64,000 nucleotides of DNA, taken from contig CP073746.1 of assembly GCA_024397995.1 (NCBI GenBank), positions 620,001 through 684,000 on the forward strand. Direction: 5' to 3'. Shown one piece after another: positions 26,215-34,751 of the stretch (position 1 is the stretch's first letter; every line of letters begins with the position of its first letter). The notes under the pieces were generated by a model that worked only from the letters and a program-made list of their open reading frames with translations, ran no database searches and had not been told where the DNA came from. Source of the DNA: a bacterium SCSIO 12827 (GTDB lineage: Bacteria > Pseudomonadota > Alphaproteobacteria > Rhodospirillales > Casp-alpha2). Made by a program: the position numbers and the translations under genes.

Positions 26215-27504
26215 CTATCGGGCGACGCCCGGCAGCCAGAGGGCCAGCTGCGGCATGAACCAGACCGCCAAAACCACGAGGAAAATCGTGGCCAGGAACG
26301 GCAGGCAGGCGCGAACCACAAGATCGAAAGGCACATTGGCGATCTTGGTCATGACGAACAGCACCATGCCGAAGGGCGGGGTGGCCTCGCCGATCACCAG
26401 AACCATGATCATGATGACGCCGAAGTGGACCGGGTCGATGCCGACGCTGACCGCGATTGGAACCAGGATCGGCGTCAGGATGTTGATCGACACGGCGACG
26501 GCCATGAAGCAGCCGATCACCAGCAGGAACACGATCATCAGGGCCATCACCAATGTCGGGTCCGTGGTCAGGCCCGAAATGGCGTCAGCAATGCCTTGCG
26601 GCAGGCGTGCGCGGGTCAAAATCCAGCCGAACAGGCCGGAACAGGCCAGGATGAACATGATGACCGTGGAATCGTATGCGGATCGCCAGAACACCCGGCC
26701 GAGGGCGGCCAAGCCGACCGAGCGATAGATGAACACCGCCACGACGGTCGCCCATAGGGCGGCGATGGCGGCGGACTCCGTGGCCGTGAAAAAGCCCGCG
26801 AGAATCCCGCCGATCAGGATTACCGGCGTCAACAGGGCCCAGAAGGATTCCCGAAAGGATTGCCCGAGTGCGCGCATGCCGGGGAAGGGCTCCGACGGCA
26901 GCTTGCGCCGGCGCGCCAGGAAGGCGACCAAGATCATCAGGCCAATGGCCATCAAGACACCCGGGATGGCACCGGCCAGAAGCACGTCGGCCGGCGAAAC
27001 CTCGGCCAGCACGGCATAAAGAATGGCGGCGATCGAGGGCGGAATGATCGGGCCGATCAGGGCGCTGCCGACGGTGACCCCGATGGTGGTCTTGTCGTCG
27101 TAATTGGCTTCGCGCATGGCTTTGACTTCGATGGCGCCCAGGCCGGCGGCATCCGCCGTGCCCGACCCGGACATGCCCGCGAACAGCATCGAGGCCAGCA
27201 CGTTGACCTGGGCAAGCCCACCGCGCCAATGACCGACCAAGGCATTGGCGAAACCGAACAGCCGCGTCGTCGCGCCCGATTCATTCATCAGATGGCCGAC
27301 AAACAGGAACAGGGGAATGGCCAGCAGGGTGAAGGAATTGATCGTTCCCACCAGACGTTGGGTGATGATTTCGTAGGGAATTTCCATAAGCCCGCGGGTC
27401 AGCCCGAAATATCCCAGGCTCGAGGCACCCAGCGCGATCCCGGCGGACACGCCAAGGACGAGCATCCCGATCAGGCCCGCCATCAACCAACCTGCGGCGA
27501 TCAT
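26215..27504 (-). CDS. dctM: TRAP transporter large permease (DctM)
   Basis: 429 aa of about twelve hydrophobic segments. GMSGSGTADAAGLGAIEVKAM and IGPIIPPSIAAILYAV are family signatures of the large TRAP membrane subunit that carries the sodium-coupled substrate path. The start overlaps the dctQ stop (ATGA). It is the last gene of the lyase-dctP-dctQ-dctM set. Confidence 0.93.
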   Translation of the reverse strand: MIAAGWLMAGLIGMLVLGVSAGIALGASSLGYFGLTRGLMEIPYEIITQRLVGTINSFTLLAIPLFLFVGHLMNESGATTRLFGFANALVGHWRGGLAQVNVLASMLFAGMSGSGTADAAGLGAIEVKAMREANYDDKTTIGVTVGSALIGPIIPPSIAAILYAVLAEVSPADVLLAGAIPGVLMAIGLMILVAFLARRRKLPSEPFPGMRALGQSFRESFWALLTPVILIGGILAGFFTATESAAIAALWATVVAVFIYRSVGLAALGRVFWRSAYDSTVIMFILACSGLFGWILTRARLPQGIADAISGLTTDPTLVMALMIVFLLVIGCFMAVAVSINILTPILVPIAVSVGIDPVHFGVIMIMVLVIGEATPPFGMVLFVMTKIANVPFDLVVRACLPFLATIFLVVLAVWFMPQLALWLPGVAR

Positions 27505-28013
27505 GTCCGGGGCTCCGTCGTGTCGGTGGTATGAGGAGCACCGGCCAGGTCGCCGAGCGCCCCGGCCAGTTTGGCGGCGGCGGTGATCGTCGCCAGAACG
27601 CAGCCGATGAACGGTGCCATGTAGATATGTCCTTGATGTAAGAAGCGGATTGCCGGCAGGATCCAGCCCCAGTTCGACAGCATCAGGCGGAAGGAGCCGT
27701 AGGCCACGGCGGACAGCAGCACGATGGTGACCAGGTATTGAAACACCCTGAACCCCGCGCGCATCCGGGGGCGGCTGCCGAGCAGCCGGTCGATCAGATC
27801 AATGCGGACATCGCCGTCCTGGTGCACGACCATGACGAGGCCGAGAAACACCGCATAGATGTTCAACAGGCGGGCGGCGTCTTCACTGAAGACCATGGAC
27901 AGGTCCAGATGGCGATAGCCGACCTGGGCCAGGATCATGATCAGGAATCCGGCGAAGCAAAAGGCGGCGAGGACCATTGAGGTCCTCGCCACAAGGTTCA
28001 ATACGCGAGTCAT
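27501..28013 (-). CDS. dctQ: TRAP transporter small permease (DctQ)
   Basis: 170 aa from MTRVLNLVARTSMVL, four membrane segments, with the family-typical LMVVHQDGDVRIDLIDRL-like region (here LVMVVHQDGDVRIDLID). An in-frame start 30 codons upstream would run into the dctP region and is not favoured. It pairs with DctM in the inner membrane. Confidence 0.9.
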   Translation of the reverse strand: MTRVLNLVARTSMVLAAFCFAGFLIMILAQVGYRHLDLSMVFSEDAARLLNIYAVFLGLVMVVHQDGDVRIDLIDRLLGSRPRMRAGFRVFQYLVTIVLLSAVAYGSFRLMLSNWGWILPAIRFLHQGHIYMAPFIGCVLATITAAAKLAGALGDLAGAPHTTDTTEPRT

Positions 28014-28035
28014 TTTTTTTATTGATCTCTGCGCG

Positions 28036-28998
28036 CTAGTTGCTGGCTTTGACGGCCGCGTCCCAGACGCCCGGGGCGAGGATGTCGCGGGCGGCCTTTT
28101 CAACGATCGGCAGGGCGTCCGTGCGGAACGACGGCTTCGGTTCGATGACCTTCACGCCCTTGGCGGCAATGTCCTTGACGATCTTGTCGTTAAGGGACGA
28201 TGCGGCGTCGGTGGCTGCCTTGCTGGCGGCGTCCGTGGCGGCCTGGACGGCGGTGCGTTCGGCGTCGGTCAGCTTTTTCCAGAAATCCTGGTTGGCCATG
28301 ACCGTCACGTAGCCCTGTTGGTGGCGGGTTGCGACCAGGTGGTCGGACACTTCGTACAGGCGCCGGCCCCAGATGTTGGACAGCATGTTTTCCTGGGCGT
28401 CGATCACACCGGACTGCATGGCGGAAAACACTTCCTTGGACGGCATCGGGGCGATGGTCGCACCCAGGCCGCTCCAGATATCGATCCACAGCGGGATCTT
28501 GGGCATGCGGATCTTGATGCCCTTCAGGCCGGGGACGGTATCAAAGGTCTTGCCCTTGGTGCTGGTCCAACGGGCGCCCTGGTAATAATAGCCGAGCGTC
28601 ACGGCGTTGCCCTTCTTGAGCAGGGCTTCTTCCATCTGCTTGCCGATCGGGCCGGCAAGAAAGCGCTGCACCGCCTCAAAGCTCTGGAACAGATAGGGCA
28701 CCAGGGTGGCGTCAAGTTCCGGATAATACTGGGAGGAATGGATCACGCCCATGTGGATCGAGGTTTCGCCCATGCGCACCAGGTCGATTAATTCCCGTTC
28801 CGCGCCAAGCTGGCTGTCGAGGAAGACTTCCAGTTCCAGTTCCGGCGCGCGGGACTTCAGCTCCTTCGTGAAGGTGTCGACAAAGATCTTGTTCATGCCG
28901 CTGTTGGGCGCGGAGGAGGCAAGGGTCACTTTCTTGGCCTGGGCCGGCAAGGCGGCGAAGCTCAGCAGCACGATGGCTGCCAGTAGTTTCTTCAGCAT
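28036..28998 (-). CDS. dctP: TRAP transporter substrate-binding protein (DctP)
   Basis: 320 aa with a Sec signal peptide (MLKKLLAAIVLLSFAALPAQA). Typical DctP features: the ligand-carboxylate Arg region IKIRMPKIPLWIDIWSGLGA and QSGVIDAQENMLSNI. It captures an organic acid in the periplasm and delivers it to DctQM. Substrate is unknown, but co-location with an ICL/PEPM-family lyase suggests a substituted di- or tricarboxylate. Confidence 0.9.
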   Translation of the reverse strand: MLKKLLAAIVLLSFAALPAQAKKVTLASSAPNSGMNKIFVDTFTKELKSRAPELELEVFLDSQLGAERELIDLVRMGETSIHMGVIHSSQYYPELDATLVPYLFQSFEAVQRFLAGPIGKQMEEALLKKGNAVTLGYYYQGARWTSTKGKTFDTVPGLKGIKIRMPKIPLWIDIWSGLGATIAPMPSKEVFSAMQSGVIDAQENMLSNIWGRRLYEVSDHLVATRHQQGYVTVMANQDFWKKLTDAERTAVQAATDAASKAATDAASSLNDKIVKDIAAKGVKVIEPKPSFRTDALPIVEKAARDILAPGVWDAAVKASN

Positions 28999-29087
28999 TG
29001 TTTGTTTCCTCAGATTTTCTTGGGGAGGGAGTGGGCAGGTCTGCGCCCGGCAGGTGATCGGGCCCGCAGCGCGCGGGCCCGGGGAGA

Positions 29088-29939
29088 TCACTTGTATTTC
29101 TGTTCGAAGTCGTAGACCTGGCCGAAGCCCATGAGCTGGCTGAATTCCGCGAACGGGTAGAAGTCGACCTTGGAGCCGGCGGTCGAGCCGGTTTCCTTGA
29201 GGTCCGTGTACACGGCCTTCAAGGCCTGACCGGCGGCCAGGAACCCGCTTCCGGGGAACAGGGCGATTTTGTAGCCGAGGGATTGCAGGTCGTCGCGGCT
29301 GAGTACCGGGGTGCGGCCGCCTTCGACCATGTTGGCCAGCAGCGGCAGATCGAAGCGTTCGCAGATCGTGCGCATCTCTTCTTCGCTTTCCGGGGATTCG
29401 ACGAACAGGATATCGGCGCCCGCTTCGGCAAAGGCATCGGCGCGCCGCAGGGCTTCGTCCAGGCCCAGGGTGGTGCGGGAATCCGTGCGGGCGATGATCA
29501 GGAATTCATCACTGTCACGGGTGTCGCGGGCGACGCGGATCTTGGCCAGCATGTCTTCCAGCGGCACCACGTTGCGGCCCAGCATGTGGCCGCATTTCTT
29601 GGGGAATTCCTGATCTTCGAGCTGGATCGCCGTGGCGCCGGCCCGTTCGTAGCCGCGCACCGTGTGTTCCAGGTTAAGCAATCCGCCGTAGCCGGTGTCG
29701 CCGTCGGCGATCAGGGGTGTCTTAGTGCCCTCGGCGATCTGGCGCACACGGCTGACCATGTCCGTATAGGTCGCGATGCCGGCATCGGGCAGGCCCAGGT
29801 GCGAGGCCACGACGCCGTAGCCGGTCATGTAAAGGACGTCGAACCCCAGAGAATCCGCGACTTTCGCCGAAATCATGTCGAACACGCCGGGGGCGATAAG
29901 AATCTCATCCTGCTTTAGACGTTGGGACAGGCTTTTCAT
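29088..29939 (-). CDS. Isocitrate lyase/PEP mutase family lyase
   Basis: 283 aa from MKSLSQRLKQDEILIAPGVFD, with GAGGAAATG before the ATG. The family motifs GYGVVASHLGLPD, DGDTGYGG, QLEDQEFPKKCGHM (KKCGH, catalytic Cys) and ARTDSR are all present. Related enzymes include methylisocitrate lyase, 2,3-dimethylmalate lyase and carboxyPEP mutase; the KKCGH motif favours a C-C bond lyase. It heads the TRAP gene set and faces a GntR regulator, so it probably cleaves the imported acid. Confidence 0.88.
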   Translation of the reverse strand: MKSLSQRLKQDEILIAPGVFDMISAKVADSLGFDVLYMTGYGVVASHLGLPDAGIATYTDMVSRVRQIAEGTKTPLIADGDTGYGGLLNLEHTVRGYERAGATAIQLEDQEFPKKCGHMLGRNVVPLEDMLAKIRVARDTRDSDEFLIIARTDSRTTLGLDEALRRADAFAEAGADILFVESPESEEEMRTICERFDLPLLANMVEGGRTPVLSRDDLQSLGYKIALFPGSGFLAAGQALKAVYTDLKETGSTAGSKVDFYPFAEFSQLMGFGQVYDFEQKYK

Positions 29940-29965
29940 TCGAACATTTCCTCTTCGTGGAATAA

Positions 29966-29977
29966 TTGTATGCAATA
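29966..29977. promoter_or_regulatory. GntR/FCD-type operator half of a divergent pair (site 1)
   Basis: TTGTATGCAATA is one of two matching sites in the intergenic region between the lyase and gntR; its reverse complement occurs at 30016-30027. The TTGTATnCAA core is typical of FCD-type GntR regulators. Confidence 0.65.
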
Positions 29978-30015
29978 AAGGCTATTTTTGCCGTTTCGGG
30001 GGCTGTTTTAGCCTA

Positions 30016-30027
30016 TATTGCATACAA
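30016..30027. promoter_or_regulatory. GntR/FCD-type operator (site 2)
   Basis: TATTGCATACAA is the exact inverted copy of site 1, 50 bases apart centre to centre. Flanking GGCTA/TAGCC bases extend the symmetry, so the two sites may bind two dimers or loop, controlling lyase-TRAP and gntR together. Confidence 0.65.
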
Positions 30028-30096
30028 TAAACAAGACTATGTGGCGCATCGCCTGGGACAGTATGTTTGCCGGCGTGATGCCCAGGGAGTGAAAGC

Positions 30097-30780
30097 ATGG
30101 CGACGTCAAGTGATCGGGTGTACCGACAGATCCGCGAAGGCATTCTTGCCGGCGACTACGCTGTGGGCGACCGCCTGCGTGAAGGCGAACTGGCGACGCA
30201 GTTCGGCGTCAGCCGCACACCCGTGCGCATCGCCCTGCAGCGCCTGGTCAATGACCGGCTGATCGACTTCACGGCCCATGCCGGTGCCATCGTGCGCGGC
30301 TACGCCGATGCGGAGATGGTCGAAATTCTGGAAATCCGCGCGCTGTTGGAACCCCAGGGTGCCCGCCTGGCAGCCCTTAACCGCAAACAGGAACACCTGG
30401 ACGAGTTGTTCGAGCTATGCGCGCGGATGGAAACGTTGGGTGACCGGAGCGAGCCGGACTTCGGGCAGATCGCGCCCCTCAACAACCGGTTTCATCAGGT
30501 CCTGCTGGATGCATCGGGGCAACGCCAGCTTCTGGTCGTCACGACGTCCCTGATCGAATTGAACAATGTGGTTCAGTCCTACAGGAAATTCGCCCGCGCC
30601 GATGTCGACCGCAGTTTCGCCGAGCATCGCCAACTGGCCACGGCGATCGAGCGCGGCCAGAGCGATCTGGCGGCCGCGATCATGCTCAGCCACGTCCATG
30701 CCGCGCTTGCCAATTTCAAGTTGCGGATCGGGACAGCTGCCGCCCCGGTCAAGCTTCGGACAGTTCCGGGATCGGGCTGA
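30097..30780 (+). CDS. GntR-family regulator, FCD subfamily
   Basis: 227 aa. N-terminal wHTH (VYRQIREGILAGDYAVGDRLREGELATQFGVSRTPVR in separate motifs) is followed by an all-helical FCD ligand domain (ILEIRALLEPQGARLAALN, NNRFHQVLLDASGQ with metal-site His/Asn, and AEHRQLATAIERGQ, HVHAAL). It is divergent from the lyase-TRAP genes with operator-like sites between. Its 3' end overlaps the convergent hydroxyacid dehydrogenase by 32 bases. Confidence 0.92.
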   Translation: MATSSDRVYRQIREGILAGDYAVGDRLREGELATQFGVSRTPVRIALQRLVNDRLIDFTAHAGAIVRGYADAEMVEILEIRALLEPQGARLAALNRKQEHLDELFELCARMETLGDRSEPDFGQIAPLNNRFHQVLLDASGQRQLLVVTTSLIELNNVVQSYRKFARADVDRSFAEHRQLATAIERGQSDLAAAIMLSHVHAALANFKLRIGTAAAPVKLRTVPGSG

Positions 30781-31708
30781 TCAGGGGCTTGCCGGCCAGA
30801 AAGGCCTCGATATTGCGGCGCATGAGCTTCACGCCCAGGATCTGAACCTCGGGCGCGGCCCCGCCCACATGGGGGGTCAGGACGACGTTGGTCATGGTGC
30901 AGAGCGCTTCGGGGACCACAGGCTCGTCCTCGAACACGTCGAGTCCGGCCCCTGCGATCACGCCGTCCTGCAAGGCAGTGATCAGATCGTCCGTGTGGAC
31001 GACGCTGCCGCGCCCGACGTTGATCAGGAACCCGTCCTTGCCCAGCGCGTCCAATACCGTGCGGTCGATCAGGTGATGGGTCGCGGGGCCGCCGGGCACG
31101 GCGGAAATCAGGAAATCCACGTGCTGTGCCAGGTCACGGACATTATCGACATAGCGCCAGGGCAGGTCCGCCTTGGCCGACCGGGCCATGTAGGACACCT
31201 CCATGTCGAAGCCTTCGGCGCGCCGGGCGATGCCCTGGCCGATGGCGCCCATGCCGATGATGCCGATCTTCTTGCCGTTCAGCATCGGGCGCTGGGGCAG
31301 GTCTTCCCGCCACTTTCCGGCCCGGGCCGACGCGTCATAGACGGGGATGTTGCGCACGATGCCCAACAGCAGGGCGAAGGCGTGATCGGCGACCGAGGGC
31401 GCGTTCATGCCCGCCGCATGGGTGATGCGGATGCCGCGTTCCCGGGCGGCGTCCTGATCGACTTTTTCGTACCCGGTGCCGATGGTGCAGATCAGCTCCA
31501 GCGCCGGCAGGGCGTCCATTTCCGCGCGGGTCACGCCGATGAAGCCCGATGTGACCATGATGCGGGCCGACTTGCGGGCATCGTCGTCGGGCGTCCCGGC
31601 GGCGAGGTCGAAATCCAGCAGGGTGAAGTCGGGTGCGAAGTCGATGCGGTGGCGGGGGGCTTCGTGTTTGAACAGGATGATGGGCTTCACGGTCGTTCCC
31701 TTGGGCAT
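30749..31708 (-). CDS. D-2-hydroxyacid dehydrogenase
   Basis: 319 aa. NAD(P) fold GIIGMGAIGQGIARRAEG, catalytic Arg in NVGRGSVVHTDDL, Glu in VFEDEPVVP and His in LTPHVGG are all present, as in glyoxylate/hydroxypyruvate reductases. It reduces a 2-oxo acid (or oxidises the D-hydroxy acid) in the cytoplasm. A 2-oxo product of the neighbouring lyase could be its substrate; this is inference. Confidence 0.9.
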   Translation of the reverse strand: MPKGTTVKPIILFKHEAPRHRIDFAPDFTLLDFDLAAGTPDDDARKSARIMVTSGFIGVTRAEMDALPALELICTIGTGYEKVDQDAARERGIRITHAAGMNAPSVADHAFALLLGIVRNIPVYDASARAGKWREDLPQRPMLNGKKIGIIGMGAIGQGIARRAEGFDMEVSYMARSAKADLPWRYVDNVRDLAQHVDFLISAVPGGPATHHLIDRTVLDALGKDGFLINVGRGSVVHTDDLITALQDGVIAGAGLDVFEDEPVVPEALCTMTNVVLTPHVGGAAPEVQILGVKLMRRNIEAFLAGKPLISPIPELSEA

Positions 31709-31793
31709 GGGTGAAAGGCACGGACCCTGCCGGTCCGTTCCTGGGTAGGCGCCGACGGTGCCCCGCGGCGTGATGATGGAAAACGGCGGATCG

Positions 31794-33563
31794 CTACGCT
31801 GCGCCCACCTTGCGTTCGATCACGGATTCAAGCTGCGCCGTCGTCGACCGCAACTGGGCCTTGATCTTGCCGGCGGGGATGGGCTCCGCCGCCGTCGATC
31901 CGTAATCCTTGGGCAGGATGTCGTGGATGTCGAAGCCGTCGGGCACGCTTTCGATGTCGAAATCGGCGTCGCTGAGATTCAGGTACTTGAGCGCCGCGTT
32001 GGTCCAGGCGAACAGCCAGAATTGGAAATAGCCGAACCAGTTGGGGACTTGTTTGCGCCGCGAAAAGGCCATGCCGAAACCCTTGAGCGCGTAGTAGACC
32101 CGCTTCGGGTTCAAGGAGAACCGGGTCAGGCGCTGGGTCAGTTGCAGCAAAGCCCGCCAGTTCTTGAACACCATCTTGAGGAACAGGCCCGTGTTGCCGA
32201 AACCCTGGCCCTCGATGGGCACATGGTGGCCCTCGGCCTGCAGGTTGAAGAACGCCTTGAGCCGTTCGTACTGATAGGCGCCGTCCGTGAACACGTCGAC
32301 GAAATGCTTGTAGCCGTCGATCATGGTCCGGCGGGGCAAAAGGTATTTGATGTTGGTCTGGTACTTGTAGCCGCCCAGCCCGAAACGCACGTCGCGCAGA
32401 CGGTTCGACAGCTTCATGCGGCGGTACAAGGGCGTGCCCGGCAGGGCGGTCAGCAGCGACGGGTCGCCGGACAACAGTGCCGCGTCGGTCAGGCCTTTCA
32501 AGGTGATGTCGAAGCAGTCTTCGTCGTCACTGTCGAAGCCGAAGATCAGGCCGCCGACGATGATGAAGCCGCGCGATTGGATTTCACGCACCACCTGGGT
32601 CAGTTCGGTCGACGAATTCTGCACCTTGGCCGTTTCCAGAAGCGAATTCTTGGAAAAGCTTTCGATGCCGATGAACAGCATGTCGAAGCCGGCGCGGCGC
32701 ATCTTGTCCATCAATTCCGGATGGTTGTTCAGGTTGATGGTCAGCCAGGTATAGAGCGAGGGCGTATGGCCGGTCCTGGCCTTCCACTCGAGGATTTTGT
32801 CGATCACAAGTTCAGCCCAGCGCGGCTCGCCGATGAAATTGTCGCAGGCGAACAGGATCTGTGACACGCCGAGCGAGCACAGATGGTCCAGTTCCTCGAC
32901 GATCAGGTCGGCCGACTTGTTATGGGGCCGGTTGTTGTCGTCCATGATGCGGATGTCGCAGAATTCGCAGAGGAACGGGCAGCCGCGGGAGACCTCGATC
33001 ACCGCGCCGTAATAGCGCGAGATCGTCGCGTCCATCAGGCCCCGGTGCATGGGCTTGGCGCGGGATATTTCGAACCGGCCGGGCGATTTGATGAGATGCT
33101 CCATGGGCTGGCCGTCGCGCACGTCCTGGATCAACTGGGCGATGCAGGCCTCGCCGTCGCCGATGAACACATGGTCGAAATTCTCAAACCGGTCGAGGGT
33201 GCCCGCCTGATCGAAGGACCAGGCCAGGGGGCCGCCGACGATGGAGCGCGCCTTGGGGAACCGGGTCTTCAACTGGCCGCGGATCCGCTCCATGAACGGG
33301 GCGTCCTGGTTGATGCCGCTGAACAGGTAGATGTCGGCTTCGGGAATGTCCTCGACCTTCTGAACCCGGGTGTCGTGGAGCATCAAGTCCACGTTCAGGT
33401 CGTCGGGGATGTGCGCGGCCAGGGTATAGGCCCAGACGGGCATGAAGATGGCGCCGTAGGTCTGGGTGTTGGAATAGACCGGATCCGGCGCATGCACGAA
33501 CATCACGCGGAGCGGCGCGTTGGTCGCGCGGTCGGCGGCAGTCGTGTGGCCTGATGTGGTCAT
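31794..33563 (-). CDS. B12-binding-domain radical SAM protein
   Basis: 589 aa. Residues about 17-150 form a cobalamin-binding-like Rossmann domain (PLRVMFVHAPDPVYSNTQ, SIVGGPLAWSFD), followed by a radical SAM core with the CxxxCxxC cluster in SRGCPFLCEFCDIR. A long C-terminal part (YERLKAFFNLQAEGHH onward) is helical and basic. Such proteins usually methylate or rearrange unactivated carbons, often in lipid or natural product pathways. Substrate is unknown. The GT2 gene lies upstream on the same strand. A GGGGAAG site precedes the ATG. Confidence 0.85.
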   Translation of the reverse strand: MTTSGHTTAADRATNAPLRVMFVHAPDPVYSNTQTYGAIFMPVWAYTLAAHIPDDLNVDLMLHDTRVQKVEDIPEADIYLFSGINQDAPFMERIRGQLKTRFPKARSIVGGPLAWSFDQAGTLDRFENFDHVFIGDGEACIAQLIQDVRDGQPMEHLIKSPGRFEISRAKPMHRGLMDATISRYYGAVIEVSRGCPFLCEFCDIRIMDDNNRPHNKSADLIVEELDHLCSLGVSQILFACDNFIGEPRWAELVIDKILEWKARTGHTPSLYTWLTINLNNHPELMDKMRRAGFDMLFIGIESFSKNSLLETAKVQNSSTELTQVVREIQSRGFIIVGGLIFGFDSDDEDCFDITLKGLTDAALLSGDPSLLTALPGTPLYRRMKLSNRLRDVRFGLGGYKYQTNIKYLLPRRTMIDGYKHFVDVFTDGAYQYERLKAFFNLQAEGHHVPIEGQGFGNTGLFLKMVFKNWRALLQLTQRLTRFSLNPKRVYYALKGFGMAFSRRKQVPNWFGYFQFWLFAWTNAALKYLNLSDADFDIESVPDGFDIHDILPKDYGSTAAEPIPAGKIKAQLRSTTAQLESVIERKVGAA

Positions 33564-33593
33564 GTCTTCCCCGATTTCATGTGCGCGCTTTGC

Positions 33594-33599
33594 ATTATA
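33594..33599 (-). promoter_or_regulatory. TATAAT -10 box upstream of the radical SAM gene
   Basis: On the minus strand a consensus TATAAT stands about 30 bases before the start codon at 33563. No convincing -35 is found at 16-18 bases, so this is a weak call. Confidence 0.3.
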
Positions 33600-33659
33600 T
33601 TGGAATTCGGCGCGATTCTCCCGACTTATTAGCAGAGGAGAGGCAAGACCGGCAAAGCC

Positions 33660-34613
33660 TCAGTCGCCGTCACGGGGGCGTTTGGGCGACGTCTGAATGT
33701 CGAAATTGATGGCCTGGACCAGGAACTGTACCCCCAGAAGGATCGCGAGCGTTGCAATCATGATGGTGCCCATGCTCGACGTCACGCCGGTTTCCGCCGC
33801 TTCCCACCACTTGATCCCGCCGAAGATCAGGCCGAATGCGGTCAGCACCGTGCCCGCCGTCAGGTAGAACGACCCCAGCGAAAAATCGTAGAGGAAGTAT
33901 TTGAACAGGATGCGTTTGCCCATGCCGCGGATCAGCCGATAGATGAAGACGGGCATGATCGACGGGATGTGCAGCGAGCTTTGCTCGTCCCCGTAGCGCG
34001 CGGGGATGGCCACGTCCTCGGCCACGGCGCCGATGATGTTGAGGCGGATCAGCATGTCCGATTCGAAGAAATAACCGTCCGACACCCGGTCAAGCTCCAG
34101 ACGCTCCAGCGCGTCGCGGTTGATCGCCGTATAGCCGTTGGTCGGGTCCATCATCTGCCAGTATCCCGACGCGGCCTTGACCAGGAAGGTCAGCACGCTG
34201 TTGCCGAACAGGCGCACGCGGGGCATCTGTCGCAGCGCCTTCAGGTCGCGGAACCGGTTGCCCTTGGTGTAGTCGGCGCGGTCCGCCAGGATCGGCTTCA
34301 ACAGCGCCTTCAAATAGGCCGGGTCCATCTGGTCGTCGGCATCCATCTTGACCACGATGTCGAAGCCGTCGGCCAGGGCCTGGCGGTAGCCGGTCTTCAC
34401 CGCAGCCCCCACGCCGCCGTTCTGCTGCCGGCGCAGAACCATGACCCGGTTATCCCCGGCCGCCTTGGCCGCGTCGCCGGAATGTTCCGGGCAGGCATCG
34501 TCAACCACGTAGATGCGTTTAACCCAATCCGGCACGCCCCGGATCACCGTGGCGACCTGGGCAGCGGCCCGATAGGCGGGAATTACGACGGCGACTTTGT
34601 TGTCTTCCGGCAC
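33660..34613 (-). CDS. Membrane-anchored GT2 glycosyltransferase
   Basis: 317 aa. A family 2 catalytic domain (VAVVIPAYRAAAQV, YVVDDACPEHS, VKMDADDQMDP with the DxD metal site, DPTNGYTAINRDAL) is followed by two membrane helices near residues 245-270 and 283-305. The layout resembles dolichol/polyprenyl-phosphate sugar transferases, which load a lipid carrier for cell-envelope sugars. It lies 96 bases upstream of the radical SAM gene on the same strand. Confidence 0.88.
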   Translation of the reverse strand: MPEDNKVAVVIPAYRAAAQVATVIRGVPDWVKRIYVVDDACPEHSGDAAKAAGDNRVMVLRRQQNGGVGAAVKTGYRQALADGFDIVVKMDADDQMDPAYLKALLKPILADRADYTKGNRFRDLKALRQMPRVRLFGNSVLTFLVKAASGYWQMMDPTNGYTAINRDALERLELDRVSDGYFFESDMLIRLNIIGAVAEDVAIPARYGDEQSSLHIPSIMPVFIYRLIRGMGKRILFKYFLYDFSLGSFYLTAGTVLTAFGLIFGGIKWWEAAETGVTSSMGTIMIATLAILLGVQFLVQAINFDIQTSPKRPRDGD

Positions 34614-34751
34614 CTGAAATCCGTTCTTTCGCCCTTGTTCACGCCCGGGGCCCGTTTCAGGGGCCTTTCGGATAGTCGCAAGGTTGCGCTAAAACCATTA
34701 AAACTTCGTCGATCTTAAAATACCACCTAGACCACCAGCCCAGGAAAATCC

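Noticed and set aside
31794-33563. Hopanoid methylase (HpnP)
   Set aside because: Shares B12 and radical SAM domains but no hopanoid genes are nearby and the C-terminal part could not be matched.
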